Position numbers and translations under genes: made by a program | Shown here: one piece after another, positions 37,016-46,090 of the stretch | Layout: every line of letters starts with the position of its first letter | How positions within the stretch are numbered: position 1 is the first letter of the stretch | Notes under the pieces: model-generated | Seen by the model: the letters and a program-made list of their open reading frames with translations, nothing else | Databases searched by the model: none | Told to the model about the DNA's origin: nothing | NCBI RefSeq assembly: GCF_000262545.1 | Contig: NZ_JH660660.1 | Location: 101,500-165,499 of the forward strand | Direction: 5' to 3' | Source: Prevotella bivia DSM 20514 | GTDB lineage: Bacteria; Bacteroidota; Bacteroidia; Bacteroidales; Bacteroidaceae | DNA: 64,000 nucleotides

Positions 37016-38233
37016 ATGCAACAGATTAAGAAGATTATAAGTATCATTAAAAGCTTTCTACAAGGACTGAAGAAAAAGGTTTTCAACAAGCTTCCTTTTT
37101 TACGGAAAGTATGGGAAGTAGCGAAGCATTTGCTCCCTTCCAATTGGATAGGAACACTTGATTGGTACATTATTAAGAAGTTTATAGGTACCTATATCTT
37201 TGCGATTCTATTGATCATCTCTATTGCTATTGTGTTCGACTTTAATGAAAATCTTTCAAAGTTCACGCAATATCACGCGCCATGGCGTGCGATAATCTTC
37301 GATTACTACGCTAATTTTATTCCTTATTATTCTAATTTGTTTTCGCCTTTATTTGTATTTATTGCGGTAATATTCTTTACCTCAAAGCTTGCAGGTAATT
37401 CGGAAGTAATAGCAATGTTAGCTGCTGGTGTATCGTTTAAGCGATTAATGCGCCCTTACATGATTTCATGTATTCTCATTTCTGTTCTTACTTTCTATCT
37501 GAATAGCTTTGTTATTCCTCATGGAACAGTGATAAGACAAAATTTTGAGTCGCTGTATCGTAATAACAAAAAAAATACTTCAGCTGAAAATGTTCAGTTA
37601 CAAGTGGCAAAGAATACAGTAGCGTATATTCAGCACTATGATGATCATTACAAACGTGGGTATGGGTTCTCTTTAGTAAAGTTTGAGAATAAGAAGATCG
37701 TAAGCCACATGACAGCTATGGAAATACAATATGATACGGTAGCAGATACTAAGTATCATTGGAAAGTAAGCAATTACAAGATCCGTATACTACGTGGCTT
37801 AAAAGAGCATATTACAACTGGTACTGAGAAAGATACCATGCTTTTAATGGAGCCAACCGATTTAGTTTATTCAAAAGGGCAACAAGAAACATTTACCTCG
37901 CCTGAACTACTTAACTATATCTCTAAGCAAACAAGCAGAGGAGCAAGCAATGTAGTACAATATGAGATAGAGTTCCATAAACGAATAGCCATGTCGTTCT
38001 CTGCTTTCATTCTTACTATTATAGGCTTGTCATTATCTGCAAGAAAGCGTAAAGGTGGAATGGGATTATACTTAGGTATCGGTTTAGGATTGAGTTTTGG
38101 CTATATCTTGTTGCAAACAGTGTCGGCAACGTTTGCTATACAAGCTAATACTCCACCAATATTAGCTGCATGGATACCTAACGTAATTTTTGCCTTTATA
38201 GCATATTATTGCTATAGATATGCACCTAGCTAA
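37016..38233 (+). CDS. LptF/LptG-family permease
   Basis: 405 aa, YjgP/YjgQ family. A hydrophilic N-terminus, three helices (about 55-75, 95-125, 145-170), a large soluble domain (about 185-310) and three C-terminal helices (FSAFILTIIGLSLSARK). The soluble jellyroll domain and topology fit LptG, part of the ABC machine moving lipopolysaccharide to the outer membrane. 19 bp behind tgt, as often in Bacteroidales. Confidence 0.85.
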   Translation: MQQIKKIISIIKSFLQGLKKKVFNKLPFLRKVWEVAKHLLPSNWIGTLDWYIIKKFIGTYIFAILLIISIAIVFDFNENLSKFTQYHAPWRAIIFDYYANFIPYYSNLFSPLFVFIAVIFFTSKLAGNSEVIAMLAAGVSFKRLMRPYMISCILISVLTFYLNSFVIPHGTVIRQNFESLYRNNKKNTSAENVQLQVAKNTVAYIQHYDDHYKRGYGFSLVKFENKKIVSHMTAMEIQYDTVADTKYHWKVSNYKIRILRGLKEHITTGTEKDTMLLMEPTDLVYSKGQQETFTSPELLNYISKQTSRGASNVVQYEIEFHKRIAMSFSAFILTIIGLSLSARKRKGGMGLYLGIGLGLSFGYILLQTVSATFAIQANTPPILAAWIPNVIFAFIAYYCYRYAPS

Positions 38234-38309
38234 TGCTAGAAAAAGAAATTTAAAAAAATATTTGTCACCAAAAAGCGAGGATAACGGTGGCACAACAACA
38301 AAGTAACTT

Positions 38310-40079
38310 ATGTATTTTGATGAATTAGATTTAAATGATAATGTGCTTGACGCATTATACGATATGCATTTTGATGAGTGTACACCTGTTCAAGAACAGT
38401 GTATTCCTCACATTTTAAAAGGTAAGGATATCCTTGCCGTAGCACAAACTGGTACAGGTAAGACAGCAGCTTACCTCCTACCTATTCTTTCAAAACTTGC
38501 TGATGGTGGTTATCCAGAGGATGCTATCAACTGTCTTATTATGTCTCCAACACGCGAGTTGGCACAACAGATTGACCAAGGTATGCAGGGATTCTCTTAT
38601 TATCTGAATGGAGTATCTTGCGTAGCAGTCTATGGTGGTAATGATGGTAACCGTTACGATCAAGAGATTAAGAGTCTTGCGTTAGGAGCTGATGTTATTA
38701 TAGCAACACCAGGTCGCTTTATTTCACATATTTCTCTAGGAAATGTTGATTTATCAAAAGTAAGCTTCTTCGTTTTAGATGAGGCTGACCGTATGCTTGA
38801 TATGGGCTTCTCAGAAGATATTAAGACTATTGCAAAGAAACTTCCAAGTACTTGCCAAACTATTATGTTCTCGGCTACTATGCCTAGCAAGATAGAGGAT
38901 CTTGCAAAAACTTTGCTAAAAGAGCCCGAGATGGTGAAATTAGCAGTCAGCAAACCAGCAGAAAAGATACAACAGTCTGCTTATGTTTGTTATGAAACTC
39001 AGAAAATAGAGATAATCAAGGATATCTTTAAAGCTGGCGATTTGCACCGTGTTATCATCTTCTCTGGTTCAAAACAGAAGGTTAAGCAAATTGCTTCTTC
39101 ATTAAATAGAAAGCATATTAATTGCGGTGAAATGCATTCTGATTTGGATCAAGCACAGCGCGATGATGTAATGTTCAAGTTTAAGAGTGGACAAATAGAT
39201 GTACTTGTTGCAACCGATATTGTTGCACGTGGTATTGATATTGACGACATTACAATGGTAATCAACTATGATGTACCCCACGATGTTGAAGATTATGTTC
39301 ATCGTATTGGGCGTACAGCTAGAGCTGACCGTGATGGTGTTGCCATTACTTTCGTCAATGGAGATGATATTTATTACTTCCAACAGATAGAGTCGTTCTT
39401 AGAGAAGACAATAGAGAAAAATAGATTACCTGAAGCTTTAGGCGAAGGTCCTGAATACAAATCGAATGGTAGACCAAGCAAAAATAAAAAAGCTAAAAAC
39501 CGTCGTCGTCACGATCGCGATCAACAAAGCCACAAGGATAAAAAGAGTAACTATCGCCGTGTAAAGAACCGTCAAGAGCAACCAGCACCTACTGACGAAA
39601 AAGAGCAACATAAGCCACAAACTTCTGAGAAAAAGTCTGAAAAAGTTCAAGATAAAGGCAACATTCCAGAGGTTGGTGCTACAGCAGAACAAGGCAAGTC
39701 GCGTAATAACAATCGTCAAAAGCAAAGACGTAACAAAGACCCAAAAGGCAATAATGAACTTCGTGAAAAAAATAATGGAGCTTCAGAAAAGAATAATAAG
39801 GCTCGTGAAAATAATATCAAGCATAATAATAAGCAGGCTAATAACAATGAGCGTAAACAGGTAAATAATGCTGAAAACAAAGAGGCTAAAACAAAGAATA
39901 ACAATAAGCCTAAGAAGAAGCAGAATAAAAAGCGTTTTGATCAAGACAATCAGAAGCCAAGAAGAAGCACAAAATATGATATTCGTGAAGAACTTCCTAA
40001 CAATGCGCCAAAAGAAAGTGGCATAAAAGCATTGATCAAAAAGCCTTTGAAATGGCTGAAAGGATTTGGTAAGAAATAA
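38310..40079 (+). CDS. DEAD-box RNA helicase with long Asn/Lys/Arg-rich tail
   Basis: 589 aa. Helicase core (1-375) with AQTGTGKT, PTRELAQQ, DEAD (FVLDEADRMLDMG), SAT and HRIGRTARAD. From about residue 385 the protein is a low-complexity tail of roughly 190 residues rich in Asn, Lys, Arg, Gln and Glu, ending in an amphipathic basic helix (GIKALIKKPLKWLKGF). Such tails bind RNA and may drive condensation. Related to RhlE-type helicases for cold growth or ribosome assembly. 76 bp after the permease gene, with a strong terminator after it. Confidence 0.92.
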   Translation: MYFDELDLNDNVLDALYDMHFDECTPVQEQCIPHILKGKDILAVAQTGTGKTAAYLLPILSKLADGGYPEDAINCLIMSPTRELAQQIDQGMQGFSYYLNGVSCVAVYGGNDGNRYDQEIKSLALGADVIIATPGRFISHISLGNVDLSKVSFFVLDEADRMLDMGFSEDIKTIAKKLPSTCQTIMFSATMPSKIEDLAKTLLKEPEMVKLAVSKPAEKIQQSAYVCYETQKIEIIKDIFKAGDLHRVIIFSGSKQKVKQIASSLNRKHINCGEMHSDLDQAQRDDVMFKFKSGQIDVLVATDIVARGIDIDDITMVINYDVPHDVEDYVHRIGRTARADRDGVAITFVNGDDIYYFQQIESFLEKTIEKNRLPEALGEGPEYKSNGRPSKNKKAKNRRRHDRDQQSHKDKKSNYRRVKNRQEQPAPTDEKEQHKPQTSEKKSEKVQDKGNIPEVGATAEQGKSRNNNRQKQRRNKDPKGNNELREKNNGASEKNNKARENNIKHNNKQANNNERKQVNNAENKEAKTKNNNKPKKKQNKKRFDQDNQKPRRSTKYDIREELPNNAPKESGIKALIKKPLKWLKGFGKK

Positions 40080-40080
40080 A

Positions 40081-40123
40081 TAGTAATGGGTAACTTCTAT
40101 ATGTGTGAAGTTACCCATTACTA
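40081..40123. terminator. Bidirectional terminator, helicase / pantothenate kinase
   Basis: TAGTAATGGGTAACTTC (40081-40097) and GAAGTTACCCATTACTA (40107-40123) are perfectly complementary over 17 bp with a 9-nt loop, between convergent genes. Confidence 0.85.
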
Positions 40124-40147
40124 TTTTCTTATGCGGTAAAGATAACG

Positions 40148-40996
40148 TTATAGAATCCTACTTTTATCATCTTTGTCTATCATATCAGCTTGCAATGCGA
40201 CTCCAATAGTAGTGCAAAACTCTGAATATTTTGGAATAAGGAAACGCACATCATATATTTTTTCCATTAAAGGGAAAATATATTTACACTGTGGTAATAG
40301 TGTAAGATTTCCTATCAATACAAAATCCCTTATATCTGTGTTTAGTGCGCTAAGGATAGTTGCTGATCCAATTGACTGTAATACCATACATATTAGCCCC
40401 AATGCTATATCTTCTCTACTAGCGGTAGCCTGTGCATTTGCAAAAAGCGAAGCTGTAGCATCCATAGGTAACCCTGGTAAAGGCTTTGACGAAATATCCT
40501 TAATTTGAAGGTTGATATGTGATATATCCCCCTTCATAGCTAAAGAAACTAAATCATGAACATCATCGGTTTGCAACAATAAACGCGATAATCCACTCAA
40601 AGTACCTCCACCAATACCAATACCACCTATATGTTTTATCTCACTTCCTTCGCATCTTACTAAAGAGGTTCCAGTCCCCATAGAGACAACTATCATTCTC
40701 TGCAAATTCGACTCATATTGAGCACCAAGTCCATCTGCAAGAAACTCATCTGCCTTATAAGTTGGCAGCCCATATACTGGTTTGTTGATATATGCAGCCC
40801 CTACCCCCGTTAGCATAACTTTATCTATTACTGAAAGATCTATCTTATTGTCATATAGATATTTACCAAATGCACCATAAAGTGAAGTAATAGGGTCGGT
40901 AGCTCTGATGCGCGTAGGCTTTACTACCTTTCCATTTTGAATTCCTACAATCTTAGTAGTAGAAATTCCCACATCTATACCTATTGATATTTTCAT
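40148..40996 (-). CDS. coaW: Type II pantothenate kinase
   Basis: 282 aa, actin-like kinase fold. Phosphorylates pantothenate, the first step of CoA synthesis. Features of the type II (Staphylococcus/eukaryote-like) enzymes: GIDVGISTTKIVG at the start, MIVVSMGTGTSLVR and GGIGIGGGTLSGLSRLLL. This is not the type III CoaX or type I CoaA architecture. A -7 box TAACTTTG is at 41032-41025 on this strand. Confidence 0.88.
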   Translation of the reverse strand: MKISIGIDVGISTTKIVGIQNGKVVKPTRIRATDPITSLYGAFGKYLYDNKIDLSVIDKVMLTGVGAAYINKPVYGLPTYKADEFLADGLGAQYESNLQRMIVVSMGTGTSLVRCEGSEIKHIGGIGIGGGTLSGLSRLLLQTDDVHDLVSLAMKGDISHINLQIKDISSKPLPGLPMDATASLFANAQATASREDIALGLICMVLQSIGSATILSALNTDIRDFVLIGNLTLLPQCKYIFPLMEKIYDVRFLIPKYSEFCTTIGVALQADMIDKDDKSRIL

Positions 40997-41092
40997 CTGT
41001 CTAATGTTTTCATATATAGCAAGGCAAAGTTACAAAATTCATGAGAATAAAGAAATAATGTTCATAGATTTTCCAAAAAATAGCAAAAAAGA

Positions 41093-41124
41093 TTTCCATA
41101 TTTAGCTGAAAATGAATACCTTTG
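41093..41124 (+). promoter_or_regulatory. Promoter of the HU gene
   Basis: TACCTTTG (41117-41124) with TTTC 20 bp upstream (41093-41096), one mismatch to the -33 box. The start codon is 54 bp downstream. Confidence 0.6.
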
Positions 41125-41178
41125 CACACCGTTACGATAAGTAAGTTAAGAAATAAATTATAAAACAATAAAATCAAA

Positions 41179-41457
41179 ATGACTAAAGCAGATATCATAA
41201 ACGAGATTGCTACAGAAACAGGCATCTCTAAGAAAGATGTTTCAGCCGTTGTCGAGTCTTTCATGGATGCTATTAAAGATAGCCTTCTTGATAAGAAAGA
41301 AAATGTATACCTACGTGGTTTCGGCAGCTTCATTGTAAAGCATCGTGCAGAAAAAACAGCTCGTAATATTTCAAAGAACACTACGATTACTATTCCTGCT
41401 CATGACTTCCCAAGTTTTAAGCCTGCTAAGACTTTTATTGAGGATATGAAGAAATAA
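41179..41457 (+). CDS. HU family DNA-binding protein
   Basis: 92 aa. Typical HU/IHF fold: MTKADIINEIATETGISKKDV, NVYLRGFGSFIVK and the DNA-intercalating arm with NTTITIPAHDFPSFKPAK (IP at the arm tip). Bends DNA as a dimer in the nucleoid. First of three genes HU - small basic protein - RNase G. Confidence 0.95.
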   Translation: MTKADIINEIATETGISKKDVSAVVESFMDAIKDSLLDKKENVYLRGFGSFIVKHRAEKTARNISKNTTITIPAHDFPSFKPAKTFIEDMKK

Positions 41458-41495
41458 AAATAATATAATAATAACAATTTAAACATTTTAAAGCT

Positions 41496-41585
41496 ATGCC
41501 AAACGGAAAGAAGAAAAAGGGACACAAGATGGCTACGCACAAGCGTAAAAAGAGATTAAGAAAGAACAGACATAAGAGCAAGTAA
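41496..41585 (+). CDS. 29-residue highly basic protein (ribosomal-protein-like)
   Basis: ATG 41496 to TAA 41583-41585, 29 aa, of which about 18 are Lys, Arg or His and none is acidic. The segment KMATHKRKKRLRKNRHK resembles the bS22/mS38 (AURKAIP1, COX24 C-terminal) ribosomal peptide family. Located 38 bp after the HU stop. Equivalent tiny ORFs between HU and RNase G occur in other Bacteroidales to my recollection. Most likely a ribosome component; not proven. Confidence 0.7.
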   Translation: MPNGKKKKGHKMATHKRKKRLRKNRHKSK

Positions 41586-41613
41586 TCCCCTAAAAGGCTG
41601 AAAGCACTTAGTT

Positions 41614-41727
41614 GTGAGACTTTCAAAATGAAAAACGGGGCATGTCTTCGCGCATAATTCTTTTCCCTAAGATGCGACGACACGTCTCGCTTTTTTATAA
41701 CTTTTATATTCTCGTGAAGCGAGAATA
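41614..41727 (+). terminator. Structured leader / terminator before RNase G
   Basis: GTGAGAC (41614-41620) can pair with GTCTCGC (41684-41690), which is followed by TTTTTT: a terminator-like structure. A second hairpin TATTCTCG-TGAAG-CGAGAATA (41707-41727) lies 20 bp before the RNase G start. It could end the HU transcript or be a leader through which RNase G controls its own mRNA (inference). Confidence 0.5.
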
Positions 41728-41746
41728 AAGAATTAAAGTAAGGATA

Positions 41747-43321
41747 ATGACAAGCGAAATTATTATTGATGCCCAAAGTAAAGAGATATCAATAGCGCTA
41801 CTTGAGGATAAGAAGCTGGTAGAATACCAACGTGAGCCCCGAGAGGCTAATTTCTCTGTAGGCAACATCTATGTGGCAAAGGTAAAAAAACTAATGCCAG
41901 GACTCAATGCCTGCTTTGTTAATGTAGGCTATGAGCGCGACGCTTTTCTCCATTACTTAGACCTAGGAAGTCAGTTTAATTCTTATGCAAAGTACCTCAA
42001 GCAGGTACAAAGCGATCGTAAACGTCTCTACCCTATTCAAAAAGCCGCAGCACAACCTGATATTGACAAGGATGGTACTATTAAAGATGCAGTACAAGTA
42101 GGGCAAGAGGTATTAGTACAAGTTGTTAAAGAGCCAATCTCTACAAAAGGACCACGCTTAACAGGAGAAATCTCATTTGCGGGTCGCTACATTGTTTTAC
42201 TTCCATTTGGAAATAAGATAAGTGTATCCTCAAAGATAAAGAGTGGTGAAGAAAGAGCACGCTTAAAACAACTTATTAGAAGCATTACTCCCAAAAACTT
42301 TGGTGTTATCGTGCGCACTGTTGCTGAAGGCAAACGTGTAGCCGAGTTAGATGCAGAGATGCAAATCTTGCTAAAACGCTGGAATGATGTTATCACCAAA
42401 GTTCAAAAAACACAAGACCGTCCACAACTTGTTTTTGAAGAGACAGGTAGAGCTGTTGCTATGATACGCGACCTCTTCAATCCTACTTATGAAAACATTT
42501 ATGTGAATGATGAAGAAATTTGTACGGCTGTACGACATTATATCACAATGATAGCCCCAGAGAAGGCAAGTATCGTAAAGCAATACACAGGAAAGTTACC
42601 AATATTTGATAACTTCGACATTACAAGACAAATTAAGTCGAGCTTTGGTAAAACTATTAATTACGGACACGGCTGTTATCTTATTATAGAACACACCGAG
42701 GCTATGCACGTTGTCGATGTGAATAGTGGAAACAGAGCAAAGGAAAAAGGGCAAGAGCAGAATGCGCTTGATACCAATCTTGGTGCTGCTGATGAGCTTG
42801 CTCGCCAACTTCGCCTACGCGATATGGGAGGAATTATCGTTGTTGATTTCATTGATATGAATCTTGCAGAAGATCGACAAATGCTATACGAGCGAATGAG
42901 CAAGAATATGCAACAAGACCGTGCTCGTCATAACATCTTACCATTGAGTAAGTTTGGATTAATGCAGATTACACGCCAACGTGTACGCCCAGCAATGGAT
43001 GTTGATGTTGACGAAACTTGCCCAACTTGTTTTGGAACAGGAAAGGTAAGAGCTAGCATATTATTTACAGATCAACTAGAGCATAAGATAGACCGACTAG
43101 TTAATAAGTTCGGAGTAAAGAAGTTCTATTTACATGTTCATCCCTATGTAGCTGCCTACATCAATAAGGGTTTTATCTCTATAAAGCGCAAGTGGCAAAT
43201 GCAATATGGAATGGGTGTTCACGTTATTCCTTCTCAAAAACTGGCTTATCTGCAATACGAATTTTATGATGCAGATAAACAAATTATTGATATGAAGGAA
43301 GAAACAGACAAGATTAAGTAA
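41747..43321 (+). CDS. rng: Ribonuclease G/E family endoribonuclease
   Basis: 524 aa. S1-type RNA-binding domain (about 35-130, NIYVAKVKKLMPGLNACFVNVG), RNase H-like catalytic part with metal-binding aspartates in MHVVDVNSG and GGIIVVDFIDM, and the Zn-link CPTC (DETCPTCFGTG). No long C-terminal scaffold, so RNase G-like in size. Processes rRNA and degrades mRNA. Confidence 0.95.
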   Translation: MTSEIIIDAQSKEISIALLEDKKLVEYQREPREANFSVGNIYVAKVKKLMPGLNACFVNVGYERDAFLHYLDLGSQFNSYAKYLKQVQSDRKRLYPIQKAAAQPDIDKDGTIKDAVQVGQEVLVQVVKEPISTKGPRLTGEISFAGRYIVLLPFGNKISVSSKIKSGEERARLKQLIRSITPKNFGVIVRTVAEGKRVAELDAEMQILLKRWNDVITKVQKTQDRPQLVFEETGRAVAMIRDLFNPTYENIYVNDEEICTAVRHYITMIAPEKASIVKQYTGKLPIFDNFDITRQIKSSFGKTINYGHGCYLIIEHTEAMHVVDVNSGNRAKEKGQEQNALDTNLGAADELARQLRLRDMGGIIVVDFIDMNLAEDRQMLYERMSKNMQQDRARHNILPLSKFGLMQITRQRVRPAMDVDVDETCPTCFGTGKVRASILFTDQLEHKIDRLVNKFGVKKFYLHVHPYVAAYINKGFISIKRKWQMQYGMGVHVIPSQKLAYLQYEFYDADKQIIDMKEETDKIK

Positions 43322-43328
43322 AATAATG

Positions 43329-43365
43329 AAAATCAGGTTATAAGAATAGTTTATAACCTGATTTT
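43329..43365 (+). terminator. Terminator after rng
   Basis: AAAATCAGGTTATAA (43329-43343) pairs perfectly with TTATAACCTGATTTT (43351-43365), loop of 7, then a T-run. Confidence 0.88.
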
Positions 43366-43395
43366 TTTAGTATGCTTTGTATAAATACCCTAATC

Positions 43396-43653
43396 CTAAA
43401 TTGCGAAAGTTGCAATTATGCACCATAAGTTTAATACCACGGATAAAAAGAATTTTATTCGTATTCCCCAATTGATTGATGCTATAGATTTTATGTTTTT
43501 GAGTAATTTCCAGCAATAAAATAGCGATATTACAACAAATACTTGTGAAATGTATCCCAACCAATTAACTTGCAGAATCATCCCTAGTGATAAGGAAACA
43601 TAAGCAAGCATGGAAAATTCAAACATCCGTGTTATCAATCCGTTCAAGTCCAT
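43396..43653 (-). CDS. Small hydrophobic hypothetical protein
   Basis: 85 aa with about three hydrophobic stretches (FEFSMLAYVSLSLGMILQV, YISQVFVVISLFY, FFLSVVLNLWCII). It could be a small membrane protein, but the region is AT-rich and no relative is recognised, so the frame may be fortuitous. No clear promoter. It lies between the rng terminator and a 280-bp gap in which I see no gene. Confidence 0.35.
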   Translation of the reverse strand: MDLNGLITRMFEFSMLAYVSLSLGMILQVNWLGYISQVFVVISLFYCWKLLKNIKSIASINWGIRIKFFLSVVLNLWCIIATFAI

Positions 43654-43930
43654 TTTTTCTATCTAAAGCGGGTTACATCATTAATACAATTCCCAAATTG
43701 GTATACTGATATAGCAAGTGCAACATAATTTAATAGATTTTCTTGTGAATATAATGACATATTTGTATCTTTACAAAGGCTTTTTTATGAAAAAGTTACC
43801 TAAAATATTTTTTAAGTTAGTCAAATGAAAGATAAATATTCTAAATGTTTAGATAATGTGGGGGGAATTACTATTTAAAACAAATGGTAATGATGATTAT
43901 ATAGATTTTATTAAAGGGACTTCTATTTTC

Positions 43931-44353
43931 CTAGTAGTTGGTTCCCAATAATTCAAACTTACCGATTTGTGCTATCGATTTTACATGCTTACCAAGACAA
44001 GGACAAATGTCATAATCACCAATACGAGCAATGCGCAACATTTTAGATACATCTTCGGGTAATCGAGTCAAGTCAATACCTTCTGGAATATGATCACGAT
44101 CAACTACCTCATAAGTAACGGGCATATCTTCTTCTATTAAGCGCACCATCTCCTCAACAATGGTTTTCTCCTCTTTTCGATCAGGCTTGTGATCAAGGGT
44201 AAAAGTCATCTTGCTTTTCTTCCGTTCAAAGTGTGCATTACTACTACGATCACAACCAAACATTCTGAACATCAACTGATTTAGGAGATATTCCGTTGTG
44301 TGTGAGGGCGGAAATTCGTCCTTACCATGTTCATTAAAAGTATATTCTTCCAT
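43931..44353 (-). CDS. AlaX-like tRNA editing (SAD) domain protein
   Basis: 140 aa. The end of the protein, YDICPCLGKHV...IGKFELLGTNY, matches the C-x3-H half of the zinc site and following strand of the alanyl/threonyl-tRNA editing (second additional) domain; SSNAHFERKKSKMTF and the N-terminal SHTTEYLL match its first part. In canonical proteins the first half is H-x3-H; here it is His18-x3-Tyr22. It may hydrolyse mischarged tRNA, or have lost that activity. ATG 44353 overlaps the amylase stop (TAATG); an ATG 18 bp upstream is in frame but less likely. Confidence 0.7.
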   Translation of the reverse strand: MEEYTFNEHGKDEFPPSHTTEYLLNQLMFRMFGCDRSSNAHFERKKSKMTFTLDHKPDRKEEKTIVEEMVRLIEEDMPVTYEVVDRDHIPEGIDLTRLPEDVSKMLRIARIGDYDICPCLGKHVKSIAQIGKFELLGTNY

Positions 44354-46023
44354 TACATTGTAATTTTCCAAATTCTACCATTATAACCACTTACCAACAT
44401 CTTTATTTCTCCATTTGGCGATATTACAGCATCTATACTTTCGCCAGTCAATAAGTCTGTCATCAAATAAAAGTTTTGCCTTATTCTCAAAAATTCTATT
44501 GCGTGTTCAGGTATTGTTACCGATACTTCCTGTGCTTCTTTATCAAAATTGGCTACAATAAGTAATAGGTCCTTGTCCTTCTTTCGCATAAATGCAAACA
44601 ATTTGCTTGTATCAAACGTAAGCTTATCAAAATTAGCATACATAAGATCATAGGTAAGCCCTTCACTAATAGCTGTTTCTTCATTACAGAGCCTTAATAT
44701 TTTATAGTAAGTATCACGAATATAGCGTTGCTGTGGTGACAATCTTCCTATGTTATAAAAGGCTTTCATCACGGTCGGTGTATTCCAATAATCAAAGATA
44801 GTAGACCTACCATCAATCCCCGAAAAACCTTCCTTTGCCATCCCTTTTTCTCCAAACTCTTGTCCTGCATAGATCATCATAGGGTTGGATTGGAACAAGG
44901 CTGCAACCATTAAGGCAGGAATGCCCTTTTTGGCATCACCCGCAAAGAAATCAGAGGCAATACGCTGTTCATCATGATTTTCAAGGAAGTTGAGCATGTG
45001 GTCGTGAATATCATCTACACTTTGCCAGGCACTGGTAATATCAGAAGCTGGACGATAACCACACATCACATCACGAAGACAATCGTACATTCCCACTTTA
45101 TCGTATAGATAGTTGAACCCTGCTGCTAGGTAATTTCGGTATTGATTAGGGGCGTACACCTCGCCAATAAAGATAACATTCGGAAAATGTTCCTTTACTT
45201 TCGCCGTTGCATATTTCCAAAAAGCAGCAGGCACCATCTCAGCCATATCGCAACGGAAACCATCTATTCCTTTTGCAGCCCAAAATAAAAGAATATCTGT
45301 CATCTTCAGCCAAGTAGAAGGAATGGGGGTAAAATGTTCACTTCTCCCACCAAGGTCGCAATAGTCAATTCCGTAGTTCAACTTTACGGTCTCATACCAA
45401 TCATTATTACTAGGTTTAGCATCAAAGTGGTCATTACCTGTACATTTTGCGGGATACTCTGTATAAGGTTCTATATTTGCAGGACTTATAATATCAGATA
45501 AGTCTAATACCGTTTGAGGACAATAATAGAAATTGTTTTGTGGATCGAAATGCTTATTTACATCATCGTCTGCTCCTAAATCATTAACACATTCTGGAGC
45601 TGTAACGCTCTTATATTCACGCGCAACATGATTAGGCACAAAGTCGATAATAACCTTTAGTTCTTGCTTGTGGGTACGTTCTATCAGTGCCTCAAACTCT
45701 TCCATTCTATGCGTTATATCCTCTGCAATATCAGGGTCAATATCATAGTAGTCGGTGATGGCGTATGGCGACCCAGCCTTACCCTTTACCACCTGTGTAT
45801 GCTGTTTTGGAATGCCAAATGCCGAATAATCGGTAGTAGTGGCATGGCGAATAACACCCGTAAACCATACGTGTGTGAAGCCACCTTTCTTTATTTTATT
45901 CAGCACCTTTGGTGTGAAATCATTCATTTTCCCTACACCATTTGTTTCTATAGAACCATTCTCAATACAAGATGTATTCTTATTACTAAAGGTGCGGGTA
46001 AATATTTGGTAGATAACGAACAT
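44353..46023 (-). CDS. Alpha-amylase family glycoside hydrolase (GH13)
   Basis: 556 aa, no signal peptide, so a cytoplasmic alpha-glucan enzyme. Conserved GH13 regions: VIIDFVPNH (I), GFRCDMAEM with the nucleophile Asp (II), FIGEVY with the acid/base Glu (III) and LNFLENHDE (IV). A C-terminal beta domain follows. Probably acts on maltodextrin or glycogen fragments. Translationally coupled to the AlaX-like gene. Confidence 0.93.
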   Translation of the reverse strand: MFVIYQIFTRTFSNKNTSCIENGSIETNGVGKMNDFTPKVLNKIKKGGFTHVWFTGVIRHATTTDYSAFGIPKQHTQVVKGKAGSPYAITDYYDIDPDIAEDITHRMEEFEALIERTHKQELKVIIDFVPNHVAREYKSVTAPECVNDLGADDDVNKHFDPQNNFYYCPQTVLDLSDIISPANIEPYTEYPAKCTGNDHFDAKPSNNDWYETVKLNYGIDYCDLGGRSEHFTPIPSTWLKMTDILLFWAAKGIDGFRCDMAEMVPAAFWKYATAKVKEHFPNVIFIGEVYAPNQYRNYLAAGFNYLYDKVGMYDCLRDVMCGYRPASDITSAWQSVDDIHDHMLNFLENHDEQRIASDFFAGDAKKGIPALMVAALFQSNPMMIYAGQEFGEKGMAKEGFSGIDGRSTIFDYWNTPTVMKAFYNIGRLSPQQRYIRDTYYKILRLCNEETAISEGLTYDLMYANFDKLTFDTSKLFAFMRKKDKDLLLIVANFDKEAQEVSVTIPEHAIEFLRIRQNFYLMTDLLTGESIDAVISPNGEIKMLVSGYNGRIWKITM

Positions 46024-46033
46024 AATAAAAAAA

Positions 46034-46076
46034 GAGCTAAAACCATAGCTACTAAATAAGGCTATGACTTTAACTC
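46034..46076 (-). terminator. Imperfect terminator after fabD
   Basis: CATAGC (46044-46049) and GCTATG (46061-46066), extended by TAAA/TTTA and GAG/CTC with mismatches; the minus-strand product ends in a run of seven T (46033-46027). It lies between fabD and the amylase gene. Confidence 0.6.
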
Positions 46077-46090
46077 CTAAATCAAATATT

